A stretch of 64,000 bases of DNA from Molanna angustata (lineage: Eukaryota; Arthropoda; Insecta; Trichoptera; Molannidae): assembly GCA_963576475.1 (NCBI GenBank), contig OY754972.1, positions 9,321,062 through 9,385,061 on the forward strand. The letters run 5' to 3'. The notes under the pieces were generated by a model. That model was not told the DNA's origin, ran no database searches, and was given only the letters and a program-made list of their open reading frames with translations. Made by a program: the position numbers and the translations under genes. The first letter of the stretch is position 1; every line of letters begins with the position of its first letter. This document shows positions 46,335-57,046 of this stretch, piece by piece.

Positions 46335-46672
46335 ACATCTCAGTTGGGATATTGTAGTAGAAACAGGAACTCAAGGCACCTACAGGGCTTACGACCTGTC
46401 ATCGGCTGGTTTACGTGATCACTTTATGCGCTTGCGCAACGTTCACCAATTATACCTTATTATGGAGTTCCCTTATCAATGTACTTTTTGAATGTTCTAT
46501 ATATTTGATTACTGTGTAACAATGCACCTGAAAATAAGGAATTATACTATTGCCATCTATGAAGTAACAAAGAAACCTTTTTTTTGTAACGCCATCTATT
46601 GAGAAATTAGTTTATTTGTAAACAATAAAAGCAACAGTCCTTATAAATGAGGTGACGGTGTCTCGCACAGAT
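46335..46672 (+). repeat. R340, full-length copy
   Basis: AACATCTCAGTTGGGATATT ... GCCATCTATTGAGAAATTAG ... GAGGTGACGG. It sits between the two units of the 460 bp duplication. Confidence 0.8.
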
Positions 46673-47151
46673 AATATACTGAGAAAAGTCCGGGCCTTCC
46701 GAATTTTTTGCTCAAGGCCCCAAATTTTCTAGCTACGCTACTGCATGCAATAACGAAATTCCTTTCTCCAGGAGTATTATTCGTTGTCGGTAGCAACAAT
46801 TAGTGCATTGTGGGTAGGTAATGTCTCAGTAGTTCCATTTTGTTCTCTTCTAGTGAGCTATTGTCATCCTCTGTTGAAGAGTTCCATCTCTAACCACCCG
46901 GTGTACTTTTATTGTGTCCTTCCTGCAACACTGAACATTCTTCGCAGATGGATTAAAGGCAAGTTATTATGTCTTGTCTGGCGATTCGCAGCTATGATTT
47001 TTTCTCAGAAATGTATTTTTGAAAACCAAATTTCACAACGAATTTGAAGAATAGCTACAGACAAATTAAGTATTGAAAATATACTATTTCAAAGTTGTTT
47101 AAAAAAGGAATATTCTTTACCGGATTGATTAAATGCATGATAGGTATTATA
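46673..47151. other. Unassigned DNA between duplicated units
   Basis: The frame 46784-47047 (+) has no motif. Confidence 0.4.
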
Positions 47152-47605
47152 TTTATTTTTACTCCTCGCTAACCCAAGGGGAGTTACGATTTCGCAATTT
47201 TTAAGGTTATTTTTTTTATTGCAGATTATCAACTAGTATCATGCTGAGATTGTATTCTGAAAGTTTCATCACAATGTATCTGTGTGTGTGATATATGCTG
47301 TGTGCTATGTACAGCGTGTTCATTTTACTTAATCGATTATAGACTAAAGTAATAATTCGATTATCTTCAAATTTTGCAAATTTGTATGTCTAATACTCAC
47401 TTAGACCCCATTATATTTTGAAGGGTATCTGAATAGTGCTTCTTAATTTTTTTAACTGTCAAATATTTCAAAGTGATTCCAATCTCAGGAAACTAATAAT
47501 TTGAAAATTTTATTTTCAACTTGGTAAAATGGCAAATCACTTACATAAAATGGCATTGAAGAATTATTAAGTTTTCATAATAAAATATTTAAATAAAAAA
47601 TAATG
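47152..47605. repeat. ~460 bp direct duplication, unit 2
   Basis: Same order of landmarks as 45848-46315 with small indels, so the duplication is not recent. Confidence 0.85.
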
Positions 47606-47794
47606 TCAAACAAACTCATTTCATGAAAATGCTGAATATTTTCCATACAAAATTTGAATACTTTTTTTTAAAAATTTATTATATAAAATACAATTTTTCC
47701 TTAAATCTAGTAACAAAATTTTTTTTAATGCATCATAATATATTTAACTTAGATAACATAATAGTTACCAGATATTTTACTATTGTCATAAACT

Positions 47795-47827
47795 GCCTCA
47801 CTAGGTAAAACCTGTTCTGAGACAGTG
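47795..47827. repeat. Conserved hairpin motif, copy 2
   Basis: CTGCCTCACTAGGTAAAACC continuing TGTTCTGAGACAG; the partner of 23869-23907. Each copy lies 100-450 bp upstream of a 5'-truncated Helitron-like copy (24294 and 47936). Confidence 0.6.
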
Positions 47828-47935
47828 TATAGATGTCTTATTAGTTTTCAGTTTTGGTTAGTAACTATGGGAGTATTTTCAGAGTTCAGGTGATTAATTT
47901 ATTTTTAATATATGTAGTCTTATAGAATGACTTGT

Positions 47936-48475
47936 TATAGAACGCTGAAAATTTGAATGAATATAGATTAATATAATATCTATAATATATTTTTTTTATT
48001 AAAAGTTCAAGCATTTCTAAAACTTTTTTTTACTATAAAAATCATTTTTTTATGACAAATTTGTGTTTAACTGCCTATATTTCCAATTTATTTAAAATAT
48101 CGAAAAACACCGAAACACCTCAACTAAATGATTTAATATTCTATAAAAAGTACATACAAAAAAAGTACATAGAAAAATTTAATTTAATGACGACATTGTT
48201 TCATATAATTTGTATGGCAGTATACAAAATATCTACGACGACTCAATAGTTTGATAATTAATCTCCATAAATACATACCATCAAGCTGTTTTCATATTCG
48301 GGGTATGAAATAAGGACTGGCCTTCACACTATCCTAACTTGACATACATATAGAAGACAAAATATTTCAATATACCCAATAATTTGAATTTAAGGGTTTA
48401 TGATTTGGTATGTATTTTTCAACTACACATACTGTCCCCATCAACAGTTGGATCTCATGTGTTACATGCAACCAA
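47936..48475 (+). mobile_element. Helitron-like element, 5'-truncated copy G
   Basis: From TATAGAACGCTGAAAATTTG to CATCAACAGTTGGATCTCAT, GTGTTACATGCAACCAA. The CTAG end has decayed to CCAA, but the subterminal repeat is well kept. Confidence 0.75.
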
Positions 48476-49189
48476 TTAATTGTCCCTTTCGTAGTACATG
48501 AACAAATCTTATTTTTAGATTGCCTCTCTGCAGAACTAACTATGTCCAAAATTCATTCATCCAAAGGGCATGTAACATTTATAATGTTTTTTTTAAGAAT
48601 GTTGATATTTTTAGACATACTAAAATAAAATATAAAAATGCCATCTTAGAGACCCTTAGAGGTTTACGGTAGCTGTTTTCTTCTTTGTTCTTTTTGACTG
48701 CGAGTGCCACAACCTTCCTTTCCCTTTTTTTGTCCTTTTTCTTCTGAATTTTGAGTAGGTACCTACCTACTAAATTTTACATAGCAATTTGTTTTACACT
48801 GTGCAGCTTAAAAAGATAATGTAATATCCGCAAACAAAATTGGTCTATGATATATTGCTAAAATTGAATTTGTTGTAATATTTGTTTGTATGACTGTATG
48901 TTTGTTAGGTTTAAATAAAATAAAATAAAACTTGAATTTTCAAAATAGTGTTGCGTACTTTTATGCATAATCATTATAGGTATGTATTTGTATAGAACAT
49001 ACCACATAAGAATTCAAAAGATCAATAATGACTTTATTAACTGCACATTAAAAACATCATTCGTAATGAAATGATTCAATAATATTATATTGATGTAATG
49101 CCTGATTTATGAACCACTTGAACAAAAGGAAGTGTTGATAAAGTGTACCTATAAAATGAACCTCTTGTCTCAGCATTACATAAACCTTC
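48476..49189. other. AT-rich DNA, nothing recognised
   Basis: No gene or shared repeat recognised. Confidence 0.5.
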
Positions 49190-49830
49190 GTCCGATATTG
49201 ATTGCATTCAATTCTCGCCAACGTACAAGATCAACAAACGCTAAATTGCATATGTTTGTATCTGCGTATCATTTGGCCATAAATCTATTATGAATAGGTA
49301 CAACGCAAACTGGTGTTCTCTCGCCGCTTACAATACACCACATCTTCTGCTTAACTTTTCACATACAAAACATTCGTTTTGCGAGATAGCCATCGAGGCA
49401 CCGAGACAAACCGATCCAATCGCCGCGTCCATCTGCCAATTCAATAAAGACTTTTTAAGACAAAGTGTCGTCAATTTACCGTCCAAAGTGACAATCCTAG
49501 ACTCGGTTTGAATCGCATGAATATTTTGTACAGTATTTTCGGCCACCGAATCAAACGATGCATCTCAACGACTCAGTTTATGGTTTTAGTTTTCGTTTTT
49601 GCTGACGAACGATCGTCAATTTCGCTGGTAAATTAATCAGATTGCAGCTCTTTTCCGTGTGCTATGGGTGCTTAGTCTGCGATCGAGGATCGTGGCACCA
49701 AATCAAAACATATCACTTGGACGTCAATGTTTTGCGATATAAAACGAGACGGTCATTAATCTTGTTGATAAAGTGACGTCGTTTTGTGGATATATTTTGC
49801 ACTCGACTGGAAGGTTTCTGCACTCTGGTA
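49190..49830. other. Balanced-composition, apparently unique segment
   Basis: Less AT-rich, without repeats shared in the window. Overlapping frames on both strands (49290-49511 plus, 49328-49546 minus) look protein-like but neither shows a domain. It could hold an exon or regulatory DNA; I cannot decide. Confidence 0.3.
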
Positions 49831-49959
49831 GTTGTATTATTCATAGTAGCCAACGGCGCGGTCTAGATATAGTCGTTTTGTCACTGAGACTATCAATTTA
49901 TGAACAGACACAAAGAACATCACATCTCTGAATCTATCTATGTTTGGATACGAAGACAG

Positions 49960-50215
49960 CATCTGAACAAAGGTCCTGGTAAATGTTTTTATTGAAAAAT
50001 TGTAATGCGAAAAATTTAAAGCGGACAAAGATTGTGCTGACTTGGAGACCTTGTAAGACAAAAAGAGGTGTAGGACGACCGCAGCTGAGATGGAGAGATG
50101 ATATACAATGCTTAGCTGGCACGTCCTGGATGCAAACTGCACAGGACAGGACAACATGGAGTTAAATGAAGGCTTTCGTTCAAGAATGGACGGAAATAGC
50201 AGAAAAATAAGACGA
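49960..50215 (+). mobile_element. LINE ORF2 C-terminal fragment
   Basis: The plus frame 49983-50162 reads VLTWRPCKTKRGVGRPQLRW, then RDDIQCLAGTSWMQTAQDRT and a stop, continuing AFVQEWTE. Same family as 40130-40425. Confidence 0.8.
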
Positions 50216-50445
50216 ATTTTCATCAATTCTTGTTTGTTGAGAAGTTGTATAAAGTTGTCCAAATTGAAAAGAATACAGAACCATGTACATATTGGTGAGT
50301 CTACATAATATTTCAATTATTTTGACGCAGTGAACTAAATATCTTTGTAGAATACAGGTAAATTTTTATTTTAAACTCTTTCAACTAATGAAATTTCATC
50401 AAATAAATAATTGCGTTTATACTACCGCTTTCAAAGTGATTTCTT

Positions 50446-50521
50446 CTACATCAAGGGGGGCAAGTCTAGTCCAACCGGCGAAATCAAAACCCTCACGAAT
50501 ACCCATATCATGGATGTAATT
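50446..50521. repeat. Fold-back element 1, left arm
   Basis: GGGGCAAGTCTAGTCCAACC, GGCGAAATCAAAACCCTC, then ACCCATATCATGGATGTAAT. The right arm at 50699-50769 is its reverse complement with few differences. A second copy of the palindrome frames 55047-57103. Confidence 0.8.
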
Positions 50522-50640
50522 ATTCTTCTCTTCTATTCTTCTTCTTCGTTTCCTCAATGCTGAGGGTCGTGATCTATGGGGCCGCCAATGGACAGAACGA
50601 GTCGCCTCCAGTCTTCTCTGCCCTCCGCAGCTCACACAGC
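50522..50640 (-). mobile_element. LINE 3' end inserted in fold-back element 1
   Basis: An (AAG)-rich tail (plus-strand CTTCTTCTTC) and, on the minus strand, GATCACGACCCTCAGCATTG match the LINE at 19866-20195. It separates the arms of the palindrome. Confidence 0.65.
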
Positions 50641-50698
50641 CATAATTATTAAATGGAGTTTTATAATATCTTTAGATGTCATAGAACTCCACATGATG

Positions 50699-50769
50699 AT
50701 TATATCCATGATATGGGTAATCACGAGGATTTTGATTTCGCCGGTTGGACCAGACTTGCCCCCCTGGAC
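50699..50769. repeat. Fold-back element 1, right arm
   Basis: ATATCCATGATATGGGTAAT, TTTTGATTTCGCCGGTTGGA, CCAGACTTGCCCCCCTGG: inverse of 50446-50521. Next to it a smaller inverted pair, TGGAGTT ... AACTCCA, lies at about 50655-50692. Confidence 0.8.
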
Positions 50770-50885
50770 GAATGACATCTTTACAATGTGTCTGATCTGC
50801 CACAATGTCATTCTGAAAATACCGACTAATATAATTATGACATTTTATTTTTAAAATGATTCAAAATGAATGTATTTTTTAGCTA

Positions 50886-51262
50886 CATTTTTAACATCTC
50901 AATAGAGACGAAGTTGGAATATTATAGGAGAACCAGGAACTCAGGCACCATAATATCAGTGGGTATGTACCTATTATCTACATTTATTTCTAAAATAATG
51001 AACATCTCAATAGAAACAAAGTTGGATAATTATAAGAAAAATAGGAACTCAAGGAACTACGGGGCTTACGCTCTGTCATCGGGTGGTTTACCTGATCAAT
51101 TTATGCACATGCGCAACATTTACCGATTATGCCTTCTTTTATAGAGCTCCCCATCAATCCGAATGTTGAAAGTTCTATGTATTTTAACCATTGACAATCT
51201 GTTTGCTTGAAAATAAGCTAAAAACACCGTCGCCATCTATGAAGTGACGAAGAAAACTATAA
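50886..51262 (+). repeat. R340: truncated copy followed by full copy
   Basis: A ~66 bp start (AACATCTCAATAGAGACGAA to GGAACTCAGGCACC) at 50886-50951, then 51000-51262 restarts AACATCTCAATAGAAACAAA and continues to CCATCTATGAAGTGACGAAG. Confidence 0.8.
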
Positions 51263-52239
51263 AAATATTTTTAGGATTCATTCATGTATCTACCTATATA
51301 ATAACAATATATAAAATTCAGATAAACAATAACAAAACGTAAAAACCTGACCATGAAAACCTTTCAATGCCGTGTGGATATTTCGTTTCCACGAAAAATA
51401 TTACTACAAATCGTAAAGTCTCCCTCTACTGCCCTTCGTCCCTCGCGCCGGTCGAACCGCCCCCTCCAGCGGTCAGCTGTTCGGTCTAAATAAAGATAAG
51501 CTACCCCCGCATGCCACCCCAACGCAGGCCACATGAAATGGACCTTCACCACCCCACACAACCACCACCCACAAGATCTGACCACATGTGATCGTAATAT
51601 GTGTGTGTTTGTGCGTAATATGTTACACGTACAAGATGTTTTCATCGTGTTTTTAAAAACGAAATAGTTCCTGGTGTCTTTATTGATGTACATAAAGCGT
51701 ATAGGTAACCAAATGGTTACCAGGTGCATATAAAATCAAGGAGATTTGATATGGGTTGCATTAAGATTACAAGGACAGTGCTTTTGAAGATATGAAGAAA
51801 AAAGAATGGTTCAAACTTACAATGAGTATAGGTATTGATCACAATTAACAGTTTTCTTATAAATAAATTTACAAACAATATAACACAAACAGATGAACTT
51901 TCTCACGATGAGTAGGTAGGTATAACGAGCGAATTAGCAAGAGAGTCGAAGTGAGCGAGCGAGCAGATTAGCGAAACGTAGTGAGCCGAATAAGGACGAG
52001 AACGATCTAGATACAGACGTACACTCCTTTAAATAGTGGTAGTGCTATGGGTTGATGAGTTCAACGTCCGTGAACTTTCTTGAACCTTTCTATGTTGAAA
52101 CACCTGGATTTAAACTCTCTTCTTCTTCTTCTTCATGTATTTCGTCATTTTACCTATAAAGGTGAAATATCCTGAGAAAAGTAGATCCAACTGTCCTTTC
52201 ATCTCTTCCAGGATGGTTTCTGGATTTAAAATTTTTCTT
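51263..52239. other. Unassigned DNA with a G+C-rich patch
   Basis: 51420-51600 is G+C-rich; the minus frame 51364-51729 reads GRFDRREGRRAVEGDF without a known family. 51930-51995 has GAGCGAATTAGC-like simple repetition. Confidence 0.4.
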
Positions 52240-52530
52240 AACCTACTGAAGGGACGGGAGGTAATGAAGGGAAGGGATGTACTAAAGGGCCTGAAGGGAT
52301 AGGAGGTAATGAAGGGAAGGGATGTACTAAAGGGCCTGAAGGGACGGGAGGTACTAAAGGGCCAGAAGGGAAGGAAGGTACTGAAAAGCCTGAAGGGAAG
52401 GGACATACTGAGAGCTTGAAGGGACGGCTGGTACTGAAAGGACGGGAGGTACTGAAGGGCCTAAAAGGACGTGAGGTACTGAAGGGCCTGAAAGGACGGG
52501 AGGTACTGAAGGGTCTGAAGCGACGGGTGG
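52240..52530. repeat. ~25-33 bp purine-rich minisatellite
   Basis: GAAGGGACGGGAGGTACTGA and AAGGGCCTGAAGGGA recur with GGTAATGAAGGGAAGGGATG variants. The plus strand is almost all purine. Minus-strand frames (FSTSRPFRP-type repeats) are a by-product. Confidence 0.85.
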
Positions 52531-52604
52531 AAATGAAGGACATTTTTAATTATATAGGCTATACGAAGTTTGCCGGGGGTTCACTAGTTTTAAATAAAAT
52601 AAGG

Positions 52605-52809
52605 TTTGTGTTAAATACCAATTGAATTGCTTAATATATTAATCGTAGGAGAAATTCTCAATACATAAAAAAACATGGTTTTTTGTTTAATATCGGTTTA
52701 TTGCTAAATATATAAGTCGTAGAGAAGATTCTTAATAAATAATTAATATATCTTCATATGATTTTGCTATTACTCTGTGGCACCTTTTTAACAAATTACT
52801 AATAAATAA
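52605..52809. repeat. ~73 bp minisatellite, left part, and LINE target site
   Basis: Two units (AATTGCTTAATATATTAATC..., ATTGCTAAATATATAAGTCG) precede the LINE. TACTAATAAATAA at 52797-52809 is the left target duplication. Confidence 0.75.
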
Positions 52810-53214
52810 CAACAGAACAGAACGATTTGTAACAGAACGATGTATGATAGAGTTCGGAAACAATGTAAGATAAAGAAAGATGTAATTAACAGAATGAAAG
52901 TTAACACATTGAGATGGTTTGGCCACTTGGGGAGAATGAACGAAGAACGCCTGACGAAGAAAATATACAAAGCTGACAGGAACGGAATAAGAGGTCGCGG
53001 GCGCCCAAGAAAAGGATGGCACGACCATGTAAACGATATTTTGAAAGATGGAAATGTAAGAAGCATGAACAACAGACGAACATGTATAAGACGATGTATG
53101 AATGTTGATGAGGCGATGAATGTGTGTCAAGATAGAAAAATGTGGCGTTCGGTTCTCTCTGCCTACCCCGTGAGGGACATGGCGTGATGGTATGTATGTA
53201 TGTATGAATGTATG
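52810..53214 (+). mobile_element. 5'-truncated LINE with target-site duplication
   Basis: The plus frame 52840-53187 reads MKVNTLRWFGHLGRMNEERL, TKKIYKADRNGIRGRGRPRK, GWHDHVNDILKDGN, then MNVDEAMNVCQ, MWRSVLSAYPVRDMA and a stop. The frame is intact over the retained 115 codons. The tail is (TATG)n, not poly(A). TACTAATAAATAA flanks both sides (52797-52809, 53215-53227). A recent insertion, and the best reference copy of this family here. Confidence 0.93.
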
Positions 53215-53227
53215 TACTAATAAATAA

Positions 53228-54002
53228 AAATATATACAATAACGAAACAAAGTTTTCGTAAATATTTTTATTTATTTGTAATTAATAAAAAATATGTTTG
53301 TGTTAAATATCAATTGAATTGCTAAATATATAAGTCGTAGAGGAAATTCTTAATAATTAAAAAAAATGTTTATGTTAAATTTCAATGGAATTACGTAATC
53401 GTAGATGAAATTTTTTATAAATAAAAATATATGTTTGTGTTAAACATCGGTAATAGCTAAATAAATAATTAAATCAACAAGGTGATTCTAAATAAATAAA
53501 AAAATATGTTCGTATTAAACATCGGTTGCATTGCTAAATATATTACTCGTAGAGGTGATTCTTAATAAATAAAAATATATGTTTGTGTTAAACATCGGTT
53601 GAATTCCTAAATGAATAAGTCGTAGACGATATTCTTTATAAATAAAAAATATGTTCGTATTAAACATCGGTTGCATTGCTAAATATATTACTCGTAGAGG
53701 TGATTCTTAATAAATAAAAATATATGTTTGTGTTAAACATCGGTTGAATTCCTAAATGAATAAGTCGTAGACGATATTCTTTATAAATAAAAAATATGTT
53801 CGTATTAAACATCGGTTGCATTGCTAAATATATTAGTCGTAGAGGTGATTCTTAATAAATAAAAATATATGTTTGTGTTAAACATCGGTTGAATTCCTAA
53901 ATAAATAAGTCGTAGACGATATTCTTTATAAATAAAAAATATGTTTGTGTTAAACATCGGCTGAATCGCTAAATATATAAGTCGTAGAGAAGATTCTTAA
54001 AT
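53228..54002. repeat. ~73 bp minisatellite with ~145 bp dimeric higher-order repeat
   Basis: The unit contains ATATGTTTGTGTTAAACATC, GGTTGAATTGCTAAATATAT and AAGTCGTAGAGGTGATTC. From about 53505 two unit types alternate (TTCGTATTAAAC / GGTTGCATTG and TTTGTGTTAAAC / GGTTGAATTCC), giving three near-identical dimers at about 53505, 53650 and 53795. Confidence 0.9.
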
Positions 54003-54414
54003 AATAGTACCACACAGTACACAATATAGATATGTATGTAAAAACACGTGGTCGACGTAGACCCATTCACTAGCTGCTACAAACATCTTACTGAGCAAAC
54101 TACGGTCGATATATCGATTGCATCGAAGCTACACCTCTGAAGGACAGCTCTATACCAGCCATGTAAAGGCTTTTATATGTTTTCCCGATGAAAAGGTGCA
54201 TTATTGGTTTTTATTATGTATACAATAGACATTCTACGTTGATATTTTTATCTTGTTTTATAAATAAATATGGATTTATGACAAAGCATGGTATTCGTTT
54301 GATTATATTTGCATTTATTCAAAAATATATCCAGTTGCAAATATGAAAAATTTTGTTAATTTCGTTGATCAATGGCAAAAATTCAAGTACCTAATAATTA
54401 AAGTATCAATAAGT
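54003..54414. other. Unassigned DNA
   Basis: 54040-54180 is slightly less AT-rich; no motif recognised. Confidence 0.45.
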
Positions 54415-54560
54415 ATGTGATGGTATTACGTTTCAATGGATTCAACTCTTTAAAAAAAAACTAATGCTGTTATACCTCTATAATTTTTTTTATTGACACC
54501 TTTTCTCCATCTTTTCTCTTCTTCCATAACCTCTATCTCCCTTCTTTCTTTGTTTTTGTG
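54415..54560. repeat. Interspersed repeat shared (inverted) with 59637-59775
   Basis: GATTCAACTCTTTAAAAAAA, ACTAATGCTGTTATACCT, CTCCATCTTTTCTCTTCTTC, AACCTCTATCTCCC are reverse-complemented at 59637-59775. Family unknown. Confidence 0.65.
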
Positions 54561-54649
54561 ATTTTATATTTAATAATGCTACGTGTATGTCTTTCAATAT
54601 GTTTTTTAAAATATTTGTATTATACCTACCTACCACTTCAGTGTGTATT

Positions 54650-54745
54650 AGCTTCAAGTTGCATTGGTTGGTTGGAGGAAATTGCCGTAAAGCAATAAAC
54701 CCGCATTTTACACATTATTGTGCATGAAGTTAAATAAAATAAATA
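54650..54745 (+). mobile_element. LINE 3' tail with conserved stem-loop
   Basis: TTGGTTGGTTGGAGGAAATT, GCCGTAAAGCAATAAACCCG, then AAATAAAATAAATAAA. Stem ATTGC/GCAAT, loop CGTAAA. Confidence 0.7.
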
Positions 54746-55046
54746 AATTGTTAATTGTGAACACACAATGTCTAGAGGAAATTTTATTTTCCGACCATTT
54801 AATATGGCCTTATAAGCCGAAACCATCGTGGTAAAAATATAAATACTTGTAGAAATCATCTCTTCATATTTTCCCTTAATCATATTTAATATTTGACTAG
54901 TGAAAATATATACATGCATTACTATAATAATATTGTTTTGAATATAGATATTATGTATTTTTGATAGTAGAATTCAACTCTTTTTTATATTTATGAACTT
55001 ATTTATTTATTTACGGTTACAAACAGTCACAAGTACCCACAAAAAG

Positions 55047-55104
55047 ACCATGGGGGCCAGTCTGGTCCAACCGGCTAAATCAAAACCCTCGTGATTACCC
55101 ATAT
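55047..55104. repeat. Fold-back element 2, left arm
   Basis: TGGGGGCCAGTCTGGTCCAA, CCGGCTAAATCAAAACCCTC, GTGATTACCCATAT: the arm sequence of fold-back 1. The partner arm is at about 57047-57103. Confidence 0.8.
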
Positions 55105-55905
55105 AGTCCAGTACTGACATACGGAGCAGAATGTTGGGCACTGGCTGAAAAGGACGAAAAAATGTTATTGGTGTTTGAAAGGAAGATATTAAAGAAAATC
55201 TTTGACCTAACTAACGATGGAGGGGTCTGGAGAATACGGTATAATCATGAGTTAGAGGCAATGTACAACGAAACGAATGTAGTCCAATTTATTAAAATTC
55301 AGCGCTTACGTTGGCTTGGACATATTTGCCGGATGGATGATGACCGTATTCCTAAAAAGGTATTAGACACCTGTCCCGAAGGTAGAAGAAGTAGAGACAG
55401 ACCTAGGTTGAGATGGCTGGACGACGTGCTGTGCGATATAAGAGAAATGGACCTGATAAATTGGTGAAGACTGGCATTCGATAGAGAGGGGTGGAGACGA
55501 TTTCTGGAGGAGGCCTGGCAGGGCCGGATAAATCATAGAATAATTAGAACAAGAAGTCAGGGCGGTTGTCTTAAAAAGGGCGCTTAAAATTTAAAATGTT
55601 AAGCATACAAACAAAAAATCCGCAGGTATGCCGCTCGATTCTTTTCGCGTACCCGGATAGAGACTGGGCATGATGGTGTGTATTAGGGATGTTACGGAGC
55701 TTCGACTCCGACTCCGAAAGGTCGGAACTTCCGATTGATTTTACACCTCCGACTTCGGTTCCGATAATTTTGAATCGGAGGTTATAACGAAGATCGAAAC
55801 GTAGCGAGCAACAGCCATCATGTTGATAAATTTGATGTATGGAAGAGCTTACTTAATGAGTAGGTACAACAAAGAAAAACGGATTCCTATCTGTGACGAT
55901 CCCTT

Positions 55906-56427
55906 ACTATGGTTATATAAATTCAAAATATCACACATTATACTCGATTGTTCGCCAATATTTACTATGGTTATATAAATTCAAAATATCACACATTATA
56001 CTCGATTGTTCGCCAATATTTACTATGGTTATATAAATTCAAAATATCACACATTATACTCGATTGTTCGCCAATATTTACTATGGTTATATAAATTCAA
56101 AATATCACACATTATACACAATTGTTAGCCAATATTTACTATGGTTATATAAATTCAAAATATCACACATTATACTCGATTGTTCGCCAATATTTACTAT
56201 GGTTATATAAATTCAAAATATCACACATTATACTCGATTGTTCGCCAATATTTACTATGGTTATATAAATTCAAAATATCACACATTATACACAATTGTT
56301 AGCCAATATTTACTATGGTTATATAAATTCAAACTATGACACATTATACTCGATTGTTCGCCAATATTTACTATGGTTATAAAAATTCAAAATATCACAC
56401 ATTATACTCGATTGTTCGCCAATATTT
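55906..56427. repeat. 58 bp tandem repeat, nine units, inside hAT
   Basis: Unit starts at 55906 and every 58 bp to 56370 (ACTATGGTTATATAAATTCA ... CGATTGTTCGCCAATATTT). Units 4 and 7 share variant CACAATTGTTAGCC, which indicates duplication of a three-unit block. The unit ends in codons of the transposase (IVRQYL), so expansion began within the coding region; 58 is not divisible by three, so it destroys the frame. Confidence 0.95.
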
Positions 56428-56578
56428 ATCGTGTCCACCAGGTTCAGTGGTAAGTGAGCAACTTTTTAGTGGTGCTGGTCTAATATATAATCCGCTGAGA
56501 AATAGACTGGATGGAGATAAAGCTGTCAAGCTTTTGTTTATTAAGTACAATTTGCTACTTCTAGAGTCGCTTAATTGA
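56417..56578 (+). pseudogene. hAT transposase C-terminal dimerisation region
   Basis: [20 protein letters not shown], then [33 protein letters not shown] and a stop. YLSxPxxSxxSERxFSxAG followed by RNRLxxxxxxxLLFxKxNL is the hAT-family C-terminal dimerisation signature; Q replaces the usual R in SE(R)LFS. The BED zinc finger and the catalytic DDE region are missing; everything upstream is tandem repeat or terminal sequence. Confidence 0.93.
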
Positions 56579-57046
56579 TTTAAATTTTTAAATTATGTAG
56601 GTATATTTTTCTATTGTTGCATGTTATTTACGTATGAGTATTATCATTTATACTTGACCTGATTAAAATGGCTGATGACTGAATTATGTTTCTATTATTT
56701 CATTAGGCCTGCCCTTAAATTAACTTACACATCTGTGTCTTCTACTTCACCTCCGCCTCCAACTCCGGCTCCGACTCCGACTCCGATATCAGATTTAAAA
56801 CCTCCGGCTCCGACTCCGGTTCCGGTACCATCCCTAGTGTGTATGTAAAAAATCCCGCTTATTATGATTCGTCATTTTAGACCCGATGTAATTTTACATA
56901 ATTTTAAATTTATTGTTCTACATTTAAAATTCCAAAAAAATGGGGGGGGGGGCGGATTTAAATATATTGCTAAGGGCGCAAAAACACGTTTATCCGGCCC
57001 TGAGGCCTGGGTCCGTAGCGTACTGTAGTGCCAGTGATGATGATGA

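Larger units (their letters stand above)
55684..56836 (+). mobile_element. Inner hAT element with 8 bp TSD and transposase remnant
   Basis: Ends TAGGGATG ... CATCCCTA; perfect 8 bp duplication GTGTGTAT at 55676-55683 and 56837-56844. Both subterminal regions carry repeated CTCCGACTCCG-type motifs, possible transposase-binding sites. It contains the C-terminal piece of a transposase and a 58 bp tandem array. Nested inside the outer hAT, so it arrived later. Confidence 0.95.
55519..57002. mobile_element. Outer hAT element (non-autonomous) with 8 bp TSD
   Basis: Terminal inverted repeats CAGGGCCGGATAAA ... TTTATCCGGCCCTG; perfect 8 bp duplication AGGCCTGG at 55511-55518 and 57003-57010. Own sequence is only ~330 bp (GGGCGGTTGTCTTAAAAAGG on the left; CTAAGGGCGCAAAAACACG on the right) and includes a LINE-tail-like piece (ATAGAGACTGGGCATGATGG). 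No transposase of its own. Confidence 0.95.
55105..57046 (+). mobile_element. 5'-truncated LINE, split by the hAT nest
   Basis: The frame from 55105 reads SPVLTYGAECWALAEKDEKM, FERKILKKIFDLTNDGGVWR, FIKIQRLRWLGHICRMDDDR, IPKKVLDTCPEGRRSRDRPR, LRWLDDV, then TGA at 55465-55467 and WRRFLEEAW. The hAT insertion falls in this codon region. The LINE resumes at 57003 (TCCGTAGCGTACTGTAGTGC) and ends in a (GAT)n tail at 57036-57050. It joins the fold-back arm directly at 55104/55105. Confidence 0.88.

Noticed and set aside
52238..52543. Pro/Ser/Phe-rich repeat protein on minus strand
   Set aside because: Translation of a purine-rich minisatellite; several frames are open at once.
52732..53250. 172-codon minus-strand frame
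   Set aside because: Antisense shadow of the intact plus-strand LINE tail, which has the conserved motifs.
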